64,000 nt of DNA, taken from positions 248,001 through 312,000 of the forward strand of contig NZ_FTNQ01000002.1 in the NCBI RefSeq assembly GCF_900156455.1. Direction: 5' to 3'. Made by a program: the position numbers and the translations under genes. This DNA comes from Microbacterium sp. RURRCA19A. Lineage in GTDB: Bacteria > Actinomycetota > Actinomycetes > Actinomycetales > Microbacteriaceae. The notes beneath the pieces were generated by a model, which was given only the letters and a program-made list of their open reading frames with translations, was not told where the DNA came from and ran no database searches. The first letter of the stretch is position 1. Each line of letters starts with the position of its first letter. Positions 53,387 through 61,535 of the stretch are shown piece after piece.

Positions 53387-56316
53387 GGCACCGTCACCGC
53401 CTCGGTGTCGGCGGCGTCCTTGGACTGCCGGTCGACCTCGGCGCCGAGGCTGCGGAGCACGTCGAGCACGAGCCCGATCACCACCAGATACACGCCGATG
53501 TCGAAGATCGTGCTGGTGACGAACTCCCAGTGCCCGATGAGAGGAAGCTCCCCCTCGAACGTGAAGCTCTGCAGCGGCGCGAAGCCGAAGAACAGCGGCA
53601 CGATCGCACACAGCACCGCGAGGGCCATCCCGGCTCCGAGCAGGCGCCCGGCGTCGGTGGGAGCTGCGGCGCCGAGCTCCCAACGGCCGCCGGCGATGTA
53701 GCGCATGACGAGACCCATGCCCGCGACGAGGCCGCCGGCGAAGCCGCCGCCGGGGAGGTTGTGCCCGGCGAAGAGCAGGTAGAGCGAGATGAGCATGATC
53801 GCGTGGAAGAGCACGCGGATGATGATCTCCATCAGGATCGAGCGGTTCTCGGGCTGCACCTTCGAACCCGAGATGAGCCAGGCACGTGGGGCGTCGGCCT
53901 CGCCGGCACGCTGGTCGCGGACGCCGCTGTCGGTCTCGATGAGCGGTCGGCGTCGGCCGAGGCCCACGCGGCTGCGCGCGGTTCCCGAGCGTCGGCGCGA
54001 CAGGTTGTCGCTGCGGTCGGTGATGAACACGAGGGATGCCACGCCCGTGGCCGCGAGGATGAGCACGGACAGCTCGCCCATCGTGTCCCATCCGCGCAGG
54101 TCGACCAGCGCGACGTTGACGACGTTGCGCCCGTGGCCGATCTCGTACGCCAGCGCGGGCCACTCGAGGGAGATCGGGGCGTCCTGCCGGGCGCCGGTGG
54201 CGACGACGGCGACGAGCGCCATCGTCAGCCCGACGCCGACGCCGAGCGCGGCGCGCGCGAGCGGCGCCACCGAGGCGTTGTGCTCCCCCATGCGCGCGGG
54301 CAGGCGCCGCAGCACGAGCGCGAACACGACGAGGGTGATGGTCTCGATCAGCACCTGCGTGAGGGCGAGGTCGGGCGCGCCGCTCGTGGCGAAGAGCACC
54401 ACCATGCCGAGACCGGTCACCGACACCAGCGCGACGCCCGTGAACCGCTTGGGGGCGCGGACCGCGAGGATCCCGGCCGCGATCATGACGGGCGCGGCCA
54501 GCAGCTGGGCCGGCGACTGCCACGCGTCGAGCTGCGCGCGCCACTCGTCGGATGCCAGGAGCGCGGTGCCCTCGGCCACCACGAGCACGACGAAGATCGT
54601 CCCGACGTAGAACGGGAGGGAGCCGCGCTGGAACCGCGCGGTCGTCCACTCGGACGAGCGGTCGATGCCGCGCAGGGCGAGGTTGTAGACGTCGTTCGCG
54701 GTGAAGGGGAGCATCCGCTTGCGGCGGTGCAGCTGCGTGCGACGCACCAGCCAGAAGATGCCGGCGCCGAGTGCGAGGGTGCCGAGCGAGAGGAACAGTG
54801 CGGGCTCGAGACCGTGCCAGAGCGCGAGGTGGTAGGGGTACTCCGGCGCCGGGACGCCGGCGGTCGCCTCGGGCACGGTGTCGGCGTAGGGCGCGAGCCA
54901 GCCGTCGACCACCGGGGCGAGGAAGCCGAGCGAGAGCGACGCCGCCGCCAGGAGCACAGGCGAGGCGAGGAAGCCGATGGGCGGGTCGGGCCACTCGGTG
55001 CGCGCGACGGAGCGCTTCGTCCAGAACGCCCCCCACAGGAACCGGATGCCGTACCCCGCCGTCAGCGCGGAACCGGCGACCACGCCCACGAGCGCGACGA
55101 CACCCCAGGCGGCGCCCGAGGTGGCTTCGTGCCAGAGGGCCGTGAGCGCCGTCTCCTTCGCGACGAAGCCGAGGGTCGGGATCACACCCGCCATGGAGGC
55201 GATCGAGATGAACGCCGCGGTCGCCATGACCGGCGCCTGCCGCCCGAGACCGGAGAGCTCGCCGATGTCACGCGTGGAGAGCTGCCGGTCGATGACGCCG
55301 ACGATGAGGAAGAGGCACGACTTGAACAGCGCGTGGCTCAGGAGCAGCGCGACACCGGCGAGGGCGGCATCCCGGGTTCCGTAGCCGAGCATGACCGTGA
55401 GGAAACCGAGCTGGCTCACCGTGCCGAAGGCGAGGATGCGCTTGAGGTCGCGTTCGCGCAGGGCCTGGAAGCCGCCGAGCAGCATCGTGAACACGCCGAG
55501 CGCGATGAGCGTGGGGCGCCAGAAGGGGGTGTCGGCGAAGCCGGGTGCCAGGCGCGCGATCAGGTAGATGCCCGCCTTCACCATCGCCGCGGCGTGGAGG
55601 TACGCGCTGACCGGGGTCGGCGCGGCCATGGCACCGGGGAGCCAGAAGTGGAACGGGAAGATCGCGGACTTGCTGAGGGCGCCGACCAGCAGCAGCAGCA
55701 CCGCGACGTCGACCACCGGGCCCATCGGCGGCGCCGCGAGGATCGTCGACAGGCTCGTCGTACCGGACTGCACGACGAGGAGGACGACGCCGATCAGCAT
55801 GACGAGCCCGCCGAGGGTCGTCACCAGGAGCGCCTGCAGCGCCGCGCGTCGGCTGGCCGCACGGCCGTGGTAGTAGCCGATGAGCAGGTACGACAGCACG
55901 CTGGTGATTTCCCACAGCATGATCAGCACGACGATGTCGTCGGTGAGCACGAGCCCGTACATCGCTCCGGCGAACGCGAGCAGGACGGCCGAGAACTGTC
56001 CGACGCCCTGCGTCTTGCCGCGGAAGTACCAGCGGCAGTAGAGCATCACGAGCGCGCCGACGCCGGTGACGACGAGCGTCAGGAGCCACCCCAGGACGTC
56101 CATCCGCATCGAGAGCGAGACGCCGAGACCGGGGATCCAGTTGTATTCCTCGAAGGGAATGCCGCCGGCCAGCACGGTCGGCGCGAGCGCGATCGCGTGA
56201 GCGAAGGCGAGGGCGGGGAGGACCGCGGCGACGTAGAAGGCGCGGGCGCCGATCTTCGCCACGAGGAAGGGCAGAAGGATCGGGACGAGGGCGAAGGCGC
56301 CGAGGAATGCCAGCAC
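53383..56316 (-). CDS. mnhA: Mrp-type Na+/H+ antiporter subunits A and B fused
   Basis: A 977-residue first gene of the operon. Residues 1-480 form the NuoL-like antiporter core (VLIMLWEITSVLSYLLIGYYHGR with the key Glu; KSAIFPFHFWLPGAMAAPTPVSAYLH). About 500-790 is the MnhA C-terminal part, and about 820-965 is a complete MnhB domain (RVLFHAIMLISLYLLFAGHNLPGGGFAGGLVAG). No separate mnhB exists here, so the A-B fusion supplies both, as in many actinobacteria. The GTG start has GGAGG 7 nt upstream. The complex exports Na+ in exchange for H+, supporting alkali and salt tolerance. Confidence 0.95.
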   Translation of the reverse strand: MLAFLGAFALVPILLPFLVAKIGARAFYVAAVLPALAFAHAIALAPTVLAGGIPFEEYNWIPGLGVSLSMRMDVLGWLLTLVVTGVGALVMLYCRWYFRGKTQGVGQFSAVLLAFAGAMYGLVLTDDIVVLIMLWEITSVLSYLLIGYYHGRAASRRAALQALLVTTLGGLVMLIGVVLLVVQSGTTSLSTILAAPPMGPVVDVAVLLLLVGALSKSAIFPFHFWLPGAMAAPTPVSAYLHAAAMVKAGIYLIARLAPGFADTPFWRPTLIALGVFTMLLGGFQALRERDLKRILAFGTVSQLGFLTVMLGYGTRDAALAGVALLLSHALFKSCLFLIVGVIDRQLSTRDIGELSGLGRQAPVMATAAFISIASMAGVIPTLGFVAKETALTALWHEATSGAAWGVVALVGVVAGSALTAGYGIRFLWGAFWTKRSVARTEWPDPPIGFLASPVLLAAASLSLGFLAPVVDGWLAPYADTVPEATAGVPAPEYPYHLALWHGLEPALFLSLGTLALGAGIFWLVRRTQLHRRKRMLPFTANDVYNLALRGIDRSSEWTTARFQRGSLPFYVGTIFVVLVVAEGTALLASDEWRAQLDAWQSPAQLLAAPVMIAAGILAVRAPKRFTGVALVSVTGLGMVVLFATSGAPDLALTQVLIETITLVVFALVLRRLPARMGEHNASVAPLARAALGVGVGLTMALVAVVATGARQDAPISLEWPALAYEIGHGRNVVNVALVDLRGWDTMGELSVLILAATGVASLVFITDRSDNLSRRRSGTARSRVGLGRRRPLIETDSGVRDQRAGEADAPRAWLISGSKVQPENRSILMEIIIRVLFHAIMLISLYLLFAGHNLPGGGFAGGLVAGMGLVMRYIAGGRWELGAAAPTDAGRLLGAGMALAVLCAIVPLFFGFAPLQSFTFEGELPLIGHWEFVTSTIFDIGVYLVVIGLVLDVLRSLGAEVDRQSKDAADTEAVTVP

Positions 56317-56411
56317 GAGAAGGCCTCCTCGGGGTCGACGGGCTGATGCCCGGGCTCTCGGGGTGTCGGATCTATTCTACCCGGAGCATTCGTCTCCCCG
56401 CGCGACAGACC

Positions 56412-57461
56412 TCACGTGATACGGGGTGGGGCGGTCGTCGTCCCCGCGCGGAACGCGCACGTGAGGTCGAGACCGGCGGGCGTCGCATCCTCGAGCATCG
56501 CCGCCACGGCCTCGCCCGCCGCCCGGCCTTTCGCCGTCGCCGGCTGCACGAGGGTGGTGAGGACGTGCGGCGCGAGCCCGTCGACGACGACACCGTCGAA
56601 GCCCGTGACGCTCACGTCGCGCGGCACGTGGAGACCCGCCTCCTCGGCGGCGCGGATCACGCCCGCCGCGAGCAGGTCGCTCTGGGCGATCACCGCGGTC
56701 GGGCGGCGGGACGGGTCCGAGAAGATGGTGCGACCGGCGATGGCTCCCTCATCGATCGAGCTGAAGGCCGCGGCGAGCGCGGGCGCGTGCGGGAAGACCT
56801 GGCGCGCGCCGGCCAGGCGGTCGGCGGTGACGTCGACGCGCGGCTCCGCGTCATCGGGGATCCAGCCCCGGCGCCGCTCGATGTCGATCGGCAGGGTGAC
56901 GATGATGACGTCGGTGTGCCCGAGGTCGGCGAGGTGCTGCGCCGCCTGCCGTTGCGCCTCGACGTTGTCGAGCAGGACCCGGGGGACGCCGTCGCCCGCG
57001 TCGCCCTCGATGACGACGACCGGGATGCCGCGGGCTCGGACGATCTCGAGCGAATCGCGCATGCGCGGACTGCAGCCGATGAGCACCGCGGCGTCGATCG
57101 GCGCGGTGTGCAGCGACGGCTCGCTGACGGTGCGTCCGTCGTCGCGCAGGAGCAGGAGGGCGGCGCCGAGACGGGACACGCCGTCGGCGAGACCGTCCAT
57201 CATGTGGGTCGCCACGGGGTCGAGGAAGGCCGTGCCCAGGTGCTCGTCGAAGACCACCCCGACGATGCCGGACCGTCCGCGGCGCAGCGAGGCGGCGCGG
57301 GGGTCGGGACCGGTGTAGCCGAGCTTCTCGGCGGCGGCGAGGACGCGCGCCCGGGTCGCCTCCGACGTCGGCGTCTTCCCGCTGAAGACGACGGATGCCG
57401 TCGACGCGGAGACGCCCGCTTCTCGGGCGACGTCGCTGATGGTCGCGCGGCGCGTGCTCAC
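56412..57461 (-). CDS. LacI family transcriptional regulator
   Basis: A 349-residue repressor. The HTH (about 6-28) reads ATISDVAREAGVSASTASVVFSG; a periplasmic-binding-like effector domain follows (about 62-335). It is divergent from an MFS transporter, and a perfect 14-bp palindrome lies in the 77-nt gap, so it most likely controls that gene and itself. The effector is unknown. The GTG start is 6 nt after a minus-strand TACGAT box. Confidence 0.9.
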   Translation of the reverse strand: MSTRRATISDVAREAGVSASTASVVFSGKTPTSEATRARVLAAAEKLGYTGPDPRAASLRRGRSGIVGVVFDEHLGTAFLDPVATHMMDGLADGVSRLGAALLLLRDDGRTVSEPSLHTAPIDAAVLIGCSPRMRDSLEIVRARGIPVVVIEGDAGDGVPRVLLDNVEAQRQAAQHLADLGHTDVIIVTLPIDIERRRGWIPDDAEPRVDVTADRLAGARQVFPHAPALAAAFSSIDEGAIAGRTIFSDPSRRPTAVIAQSDLLAAGVIRAAEEAGLHVPRDVSVTGFDGVVVDGLAPHVLTTLVQPATAKGRAAGEAVAAMLEDATPAGLDLTCAFRAGTTTAPPRIT

Positions 57462-57467
57462 CGCCCG

Positions 57468-57473
57468 ATCGTA
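57468..57473 (-). promoter_or_regulatory. -10 box of the 57461 lacI gene
   Basis: TACGAT on the minus strand, 6 nt before the GTG. Leaderless arrangement. Confidence 0.45.
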
Positions 57474-57493
57474 CCCCGCGTGGAACCGATCTC

Positions 57494-57507
57494 TCGAATC
57501 GATTCGA
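57494..57507. promoter_or_regulatory. LacI operator between the divergent lacI and MFS genes
   Basis: TCGAATCGATTCGA, a perfect 14-bp palindrome with a central CG, as LacI-family proteins prefer. It lies where the -35 region of the MFS promoter would be and about 20 nt from the lacI -10 box. Confidence 0.7.
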
Positions 57508-57526
57508 TCCGAGCGGGAATCCTGGA

Positions 57527-57532
57527 TACTGT
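57527..57532 (+). promoter_or_regulatory. -10 box of the MFS gene
   Basis: TACTGT, 6 nt before the ATG at 57539; a leaderless arrangement without a ribosome site. Confidence 0.5.
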
Positions 57533-57538
57533 TGCCGC

Positions 57539-58780
57539 ATGGACTCCACGCTCACCCGTTCGCGCCTCGTGCGCTGGTACATCGCGATCTGCGCGATCTT
57601 CCTGGCGAGCGGACTGAGCATCTCGACCTGGGCCTCGCGCGTCCCCGCGATCCGCGAGGCGCTCGGCATCGAGAACTCCGGAGTGGGGCTGCTGCTGCTG
57701 GGGATGGGCGTGGCATCCATCATCGGTCTCACCGTCGCACCCGCCATCATGGCGCGGGTCGGGGCACGTCGGGGCATGCTCATCGCGCTGCTGCTCGTCA
57801 CGGTCGGCGTGGCCATCATCGGGTTCGGGTCCGACACCCTGCAGCTGTTCGGCGTGGCCCTCGTCGGCCTCGCCCTCTTCGGCTTCGGCAACGGTTCGGT
57901 CGACGTCATGATGAACGTCGAGGGTGCGGCGCTCGAGAAGGCGACCGGCCGCACCGTCATGCCGCTGCTGCACGCGTTCTTCAGCTTCGGAACCGTCATC
58001 GGAGCCGGCATCGGCTTCCTCGCCGTCCGCGGCGGTGTCCCCGTGGTCGCGCACTGCGTGGCGATGGGTATCGTCATCGCGGTCGTCGCCTTCGCCGCGA
58101 TCGCCAACGTCCCGAACCGCGAGATCGCCATGGACGCGCCGGCCGCGGAGGAGCGCGCGCACTGGCGGGAACGCCTGGCCGCCTCGATGTCGGCGTGGCG
58201 CGAGCCCCGCACCTACACGCTCGGCGTGATCATGCTCGGCATGGCGTTCGCGGAGGGCAGCGCGAACGACTGGCTGCCGTCCGCCGTGGTGTTCGGACAC
58301 GGCGCCCCCGAAGAGGCCGGGCCCGCGGTGCTGGCCGTGTTCTCGGTCGCGATGACGGCGGGGCGCCTGCTCGGCGGCCCGGTCGTCGACCGGTTCGGAC
58401 GCGTCTGGGTGCTGCGGATCCTCGCCGTCACCGCTGCCGCAGGCCTGCTGCTGTTCATCGTCGCGCCGTTCGGACCGCTCGTCTACATCGGGGCTGCGCT
58501 GTGGGGCCTCGGCGCCTCGCTCGGGTTCCCGATCGGCATGTCCGCCGCCGCCGACGACCCCGCCAAGGCCGCCTCGCGCGTCGCGGCCGCGGCCACGATC
58601 GGCTACGTCGCCTTCCTCTGCGGACCCCCGATCCTCGGCTGGATCGGCGACCACATCGGGCTGCTCAACACGCTGCTCATCGTCGTGGGCCTGATCGTGG
58701 CATCCGGGCTGTTCTCCGGGGCGGCCAAGCCCCTCGTCGTCACGGAGCCCGAGGCGGAGAAGGCCGGCCGCCGCGATTAG
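57539..58780 (+). CDS. MFS transporter, YbjJ/FucP-like
   Basis: A 413-residue, 12-helix major facilitator. Features: FLASGLSISTWASRVPAIREALG at the first helix, ARVGARRGMLIALLL as motif A, and a cytoplasmic loop of about 40 residues between helices 6 and 7. The sequence FGFGNGSVDVMMNVEGAALE in helix 4 is typical of the YbjJ subgroup, whose substrates are poorly defined (sugars or drugs). It is divergent from a LacI gene, suggesting sugar-responsive control. Its TAG stop is part of the nucS -10 box. Confidence 0.87.
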   Translation: MDSTLTRSRLVRWYIAICAIFLASGLSISTWASRVPAIREALGIENSGVGLLLLGMGVASIIGLTVAPAIMARVGARRGMLIALLLVTVGVAIIGFGSDTLQLFGVALVGLALFGFGNGSVDVMMNVEGAALEKATGRTVMPLLHAFFSFGTVIGAGIGFLAVRGGVPVVAHCVAMGIVIAVVAFAAIANVPNREIAMDAPAAEERAHWRERLAASMSAWREPRTYTLGVIMLGMAFAEGSANDWLPSAVVFGHGAPEEAGPAVLAVFSVAMTAGRLLGGPVVDRFGRVWVLRILAVTAAAGLLLFIVAPFGPLVYIGAALWGLGASLGFPIGMSAAADDPAKAASRVAAAATIGYVAFLCGPPILGWIGDHIGLLNTLLIVVGLIVASGLFSGAAKPLVVTEPEAEKAGRRD

Positions 58781-58783
58781 GCT
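58778..58783 (+). promoter_or_regulatory. -10 box of nucS
   Basis: TAGGCT, 6 nt before the nucS GTG. Its TAG is also the stop codon of the MFS gene, so nucS has an independent leaderless promoter embedded in the gene end. Confidence 0.5.
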
Positions 58784-58789
58784 CGTCGG

Positions 58790-59485
58790 GTGCGTCTCGT
58801 CATCGCCCGCTGCTCGGTCGACTACACCGGTCGGCTCAACGCCCACCTGCCCCTCGCCACGCGTCTGCTCGTGCACAAGGGGGACGGGTCGCTGCTCGTG
58901 CACTCGGACGGCGGGTCGTACAAGCCGCTGAACTGGATGAGCCCGCCGTGCACGCTGACGGTGGAGGAGCCCGAGGAAGAGGCGGCGAGCGTCGGCGTCA
59001 CCGAACAGTGGCGCGTCACGCACAAGAAGACCGGCGACGCGCTCGTGGTGAAGATCTACGAGGTGCTGCACGACACCTCGCACGACCTCGGTGTCGACCC
59101 GGGTCTCATCAAGGACGGCGTCGAGGCCGACCTGCAGCGGCTGCTCGCCGAGCAGGTCTCGGTCGTCGGCGAGGGTCTGACGCTGGTCCGCCGGGAGTAC
59201 CCGACGGCCATCGGCCCCGTCGATCTGCTGCTGCGCGACGACAACGGCGGCACGGTCGCGATCGAGGTCAAGCGTCGCGGTGACATCGACGGCGTGGAGC
59301 AGCTGACTCGCTACCTCGAGCTGCTCAATCGCGACCCGCTGCTGGCCCCCGTCAGCGGTATCTTCGCCGCGCAGGAGATCAAGCCGCAGGCTCGCGTGCT
59401 CGCCACCGATCGCGGCATCCGCTGCCTCACGCTCGACTACGACGAGATGAAGGGCATCGAGTCGGGGGCTCCGCGCCTGTTCTGA
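58790..59485 (+). CDS. nucS: Mismatch-specific endonuclease NucS/EndoMS
   Basis: The 231-residue enzyme that replaces MutS/MutL mismatch repair in actinobacteria; it cuts both strands at mismatches. The N-terminal DNA-binding domain (about 1-105) contains [13 protein letters not shown]. The C-terminal nuclease domain has Asp145 (GPVDLLL) and the ExK pair Glu159/Lys161 (IEVKRRG), followed by [15 protein letters not shown]. The chain ends in RLF, matching the beta-clamp-binding tail known for this family. GTG start, leaderless. Confidence 0.95.
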   Translation: MRLVIARCSVDYTGRLNAHLPLATRLLVHKGDGSLLVHSDGGSYKPLNWMSPPCTLTVEEPEEEAASVGVTEQWRVTHKKTGDALVVKIYEVLHDTSHDLGVDPGLIKDGVEADLQRLLAEQVSVVGEGLTLVRREYPTAIGPVDLLLRDDNGGTVAIEVKRRGDIDGVEQLTRYLELLNRDPLLAPVSGIFAAQEIKPQARVLATDRGIRCLTLDYDEMKGIESGAPRLF

Positions 59486-59595
59486 GCCGTCACCGCCGTC
59501 GCTCGGCGTGAGGAGCGGAGGAGAAACGGGGAACGGAGGACGCGCTGCCGCTTCCGGGTCCTCCCTTCGCCACCGTCACACCGACGCTCGGCCGG

Positions 59596-59601
59596 TAGCG
59601 T
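59596..59601 (+). promoter_or_regulatory. -10 box of the HAD gene
   Basis: TAGCGT, 7 nt before the ATG at 59609. Confidence 0.45.
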
Positions 59602-59608
59602 GGAGGCC

Positions 59609-60310
59609 ATGCCCGTGCGCTCCCCCTGGTCGTGCGTCCTCTGGGACGTCGACGGAACCCTCGTCGACGCGTCCGAGGGGATCCTCCGCCGTCTCACCAT
59701 CACCCTCGAGCACTTCGGACGGACGCCTCCGACGCGCGGCGAACTGTCGCGGTGGATCGGTCCGCCCATGTTCGAGTCGTTCCAGGTCAACGTCGGGATG
59801 ACCCCCGAGCAGGCGACCGAGGCGGTCACGTACTACCGCACGCTCAACAAGAGCGAGGGCTACACCGGCAGTGCGCAGCTCTACCCGGGCGTCGCCGACA
59901 TCGTGCACGAGCTCCACTCCGCCGGCATCCCGCAGTCGACCGCGAGTTCGAAGCCCGAGGTGCAGGTCGTGGCACTGATGGACCACTTCGGCCTGGCCCC
60001 CGACCTCGAGGCCATCGTCGGCGCGAGTCCCGACGAGCGGACGCTCAGCGCGAAATCCGACATCGTGCGCGAGGCGCTCCGGCGCCTGGAGGTCCGCGGA
60101 TACGACACCTCGCGCCCGGTCCTGATCGGCGATCGGCATCACGATGTCGAGGGCGGGGCGGATGCCGATGTGCCGGTGATCTTCGTCCGCTGGGGCTTCA
60201 GCTGGCCGCACGAGGCCGACGGGGCTCAGGCGGCCGTCGACACCGCGGACGAGCTGCGCGCCCTGCTTCTCGTCTCCGACGAGGATTCCGGTCCCACCGA
60301 CGGTGTCTGA
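59609..60310 (+). CDS. HAD family hydrolase (Gph/PpaX-like phosphatase)
   Basis: A 233-residue haloacid-dehalogenase-type phosphatase. Motif I is LWDVDGTLVD (Asp13, Asp15), the helical cap spans about 20-90, motif II is the Ser in STASSKPEVQV, and motif III/IV is GDRHHDVEGG. It resembles phosphoglycolate phosphatases, but the exact substrate is unknown. The ATG at 59609 gives a proper leaderless spacing; a GTG nine nt earlier is possible. Its 3' end overlaps the next gene by 8 nt. Confidence 0.88.
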   Translation: MPVRSPWSCVLWDVDGTLVDASEGILRRLTITLEHFGRTPPTRGELSRWIGPPMFESFQVNVGMTPEQATEAVTYYRTLNKSEGYTGSAQLYPGVADIVHELHSAGIPQSTASSKPEVQVVALMDHFGLAPDLEAIVGASPDERTLSAKSDIVREALRRLEVRGYDTSRPVLIGDRHHDVEGGADADVPVIFVRWGFSWPHEADGAQAAVDTADELRALLLVSDEDSGPTDGV

Positions 60311-61508
60311 CATCTCCTGGGCGCTGCCCGCGTCGATCGCCCTGCTCGCGGCCCTCCTCATCGCGGGCGGGGTCGTCATCGTGGTGCGTGCCCGGCGGAG
60401 GTCGCCGCGGGCGGCCACGGCGGCGGCCGCCGCACGCTCGGCCGCGGAGGCGGCGCTTCTCCGACTGGACGACGAGGCCACCGAGCTCGACGTGGCCTTC
60501 GAGGCCGCGGACGCCCTGACCGGTGACGACACCCCGACCGACCTGCGCCGGTCGCGCGCCGCCGTCCTCCGCGGACGCGATCGCGGCTTCGCCGAGGTGG
60601 CGGCCCTCGCGACCTCGACGCGGCTCCCCGCTCAGCGCCGCATCGATGCCGTGCATCTCCGCGACGATCTCGAACGCCGCATCGCCGCGACCGGAGACGC
60701 CCGCGACCGGCTGGCCGCGTGGGCGCGCACGCACGGGAGTGTCACGTCGCGCATCGTCGCCGCGCGCGCACGTCGCGCAGAGATCGCCCGCACGTCGGGC
60801 GACCCGGCGCGTCTCGTCGCCGAGGCGCGGTCGCGGTTCGACGAGACGGAGTGGGCGGATGCCGACCGGGCCGACCGCGAGGCGCGGGCGGCGCTCGCGC
60901 ATGCCGACGCGGCGCTCGATGCCGCCGACGCCGTGATCGACGACCCGGCGACCGCGGACGCCCGCGTCCTCGAGGCATCCGTCGCCCTCCGCCGGGCCGC
61001 CCGGTTGCTGCGCGCGGTCGAGGATGCGCACCGGATCGTGCTGCAGGCGGCCGAGAACGCGGCGACCGAGGTCTCCGTCGCCGAGGGCGAGGTCGTCGCG
61101 GCTCTCGAACTCGCCGAGACGCGACCCGCCGACGGAGCGCCCGATGCCGCCGAACGTCTGCGCACCGCGGCCGCCGCACTCCGCGCCGCGTCCGAGGGGC
61201 TCCCTCGTCGCCCGCGCGCAGCGATCGAGACCGTGGCGCGCGTCCGCGAGGTCCGCGACGAGGCGGTGGGAGGCGCCCTGACCGCACGCCGACGCCTCGA
61301 CGCTGCGCGGACCGCGCTGCCGGGAACCCTCGCCTGCGCGCGCGCGGCGGTCGCCGCGGCCGAGGCCTTCGCCGACGCCCCGTCGATCGAGGACCGGCTG
61401 CGCCTCGACGCCGCCCGCCGTGACCTGGCGGCCGCTCGGGCGGCGCAGGACGCGTTCGAGGCGCTCGCCTCCGCCCGGGCGGCCTGGCGCGCGGTCTCCC
61501 CCGGCTGA
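60303..61508 (+). CDS. Membrane-anchored Ala/Arg-rich coiled-coil protein of unknown function
   Basis: A 401-residue protein. One N-terminal helix (about 8-29) and a basic RARRRSPR stop are followed by about 360 residues that are almost wholly alpha-helical and rich in Ala, Arg, Asp and Glu, with heptad-like spacing. No catalytic motif is visible. It resembles actinobacterial TPM-associated or septum-linked coiled-coil proteins in general layout only. The GTG start overlaps the end of the HAD gene, so the two are co-translated. Confidence 0.68.
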   Translation: MSDISWALPASIALLAALLIAGGVVIVVRARRRSPRAATAAAAARSAAEAALLRLDDEATELDVAFEAADALTGDDTPTDLRRSRAAVLRGRDRGFAEVAALATSTRLPAQRRIDAVHLRDDLERRIAATGDARDRLAAWARTHGSVTSRIVAARARRAEIARTSGDPARLVAEARSRFDETEWADADRADREARAALAHADAALDAADAVIDDPATADARVLEASVALRRAARLLRAVEDAHRIVLQAAENAATEVSVAEGEVVAALELAETRPADGAPDAAERLRTAAAALRAASEGLPRRPRAAIETVARVREVRDEAVGGALTARRRLDAARTALPGTLACARAAVAAAEAFADAPSIEDRLRLDAARRDLAAARAAQDAFEALASARAAWRAVSPG

Positions 61509-61522
61509 GACGCACCGCCCGA

Positions 61523-61528
61523 TATCGT
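61523..61528 (+). promoter_or_regulatory. -10 box of the rhomboid-DUF2156 gene
   Basis: TATCGT, 7 nt before the ATG at 61536. Confidence 0.45.
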
Positions 61529-61535
61529 GGGCGGC

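Noticed and set aside
53530..56346. A 938-codon plus-strand frame opposite the mnhA-B gene
   Set aside because: Arg/Glu/His-rich shadow translation of a membrane protein gene; no start signal or domain.
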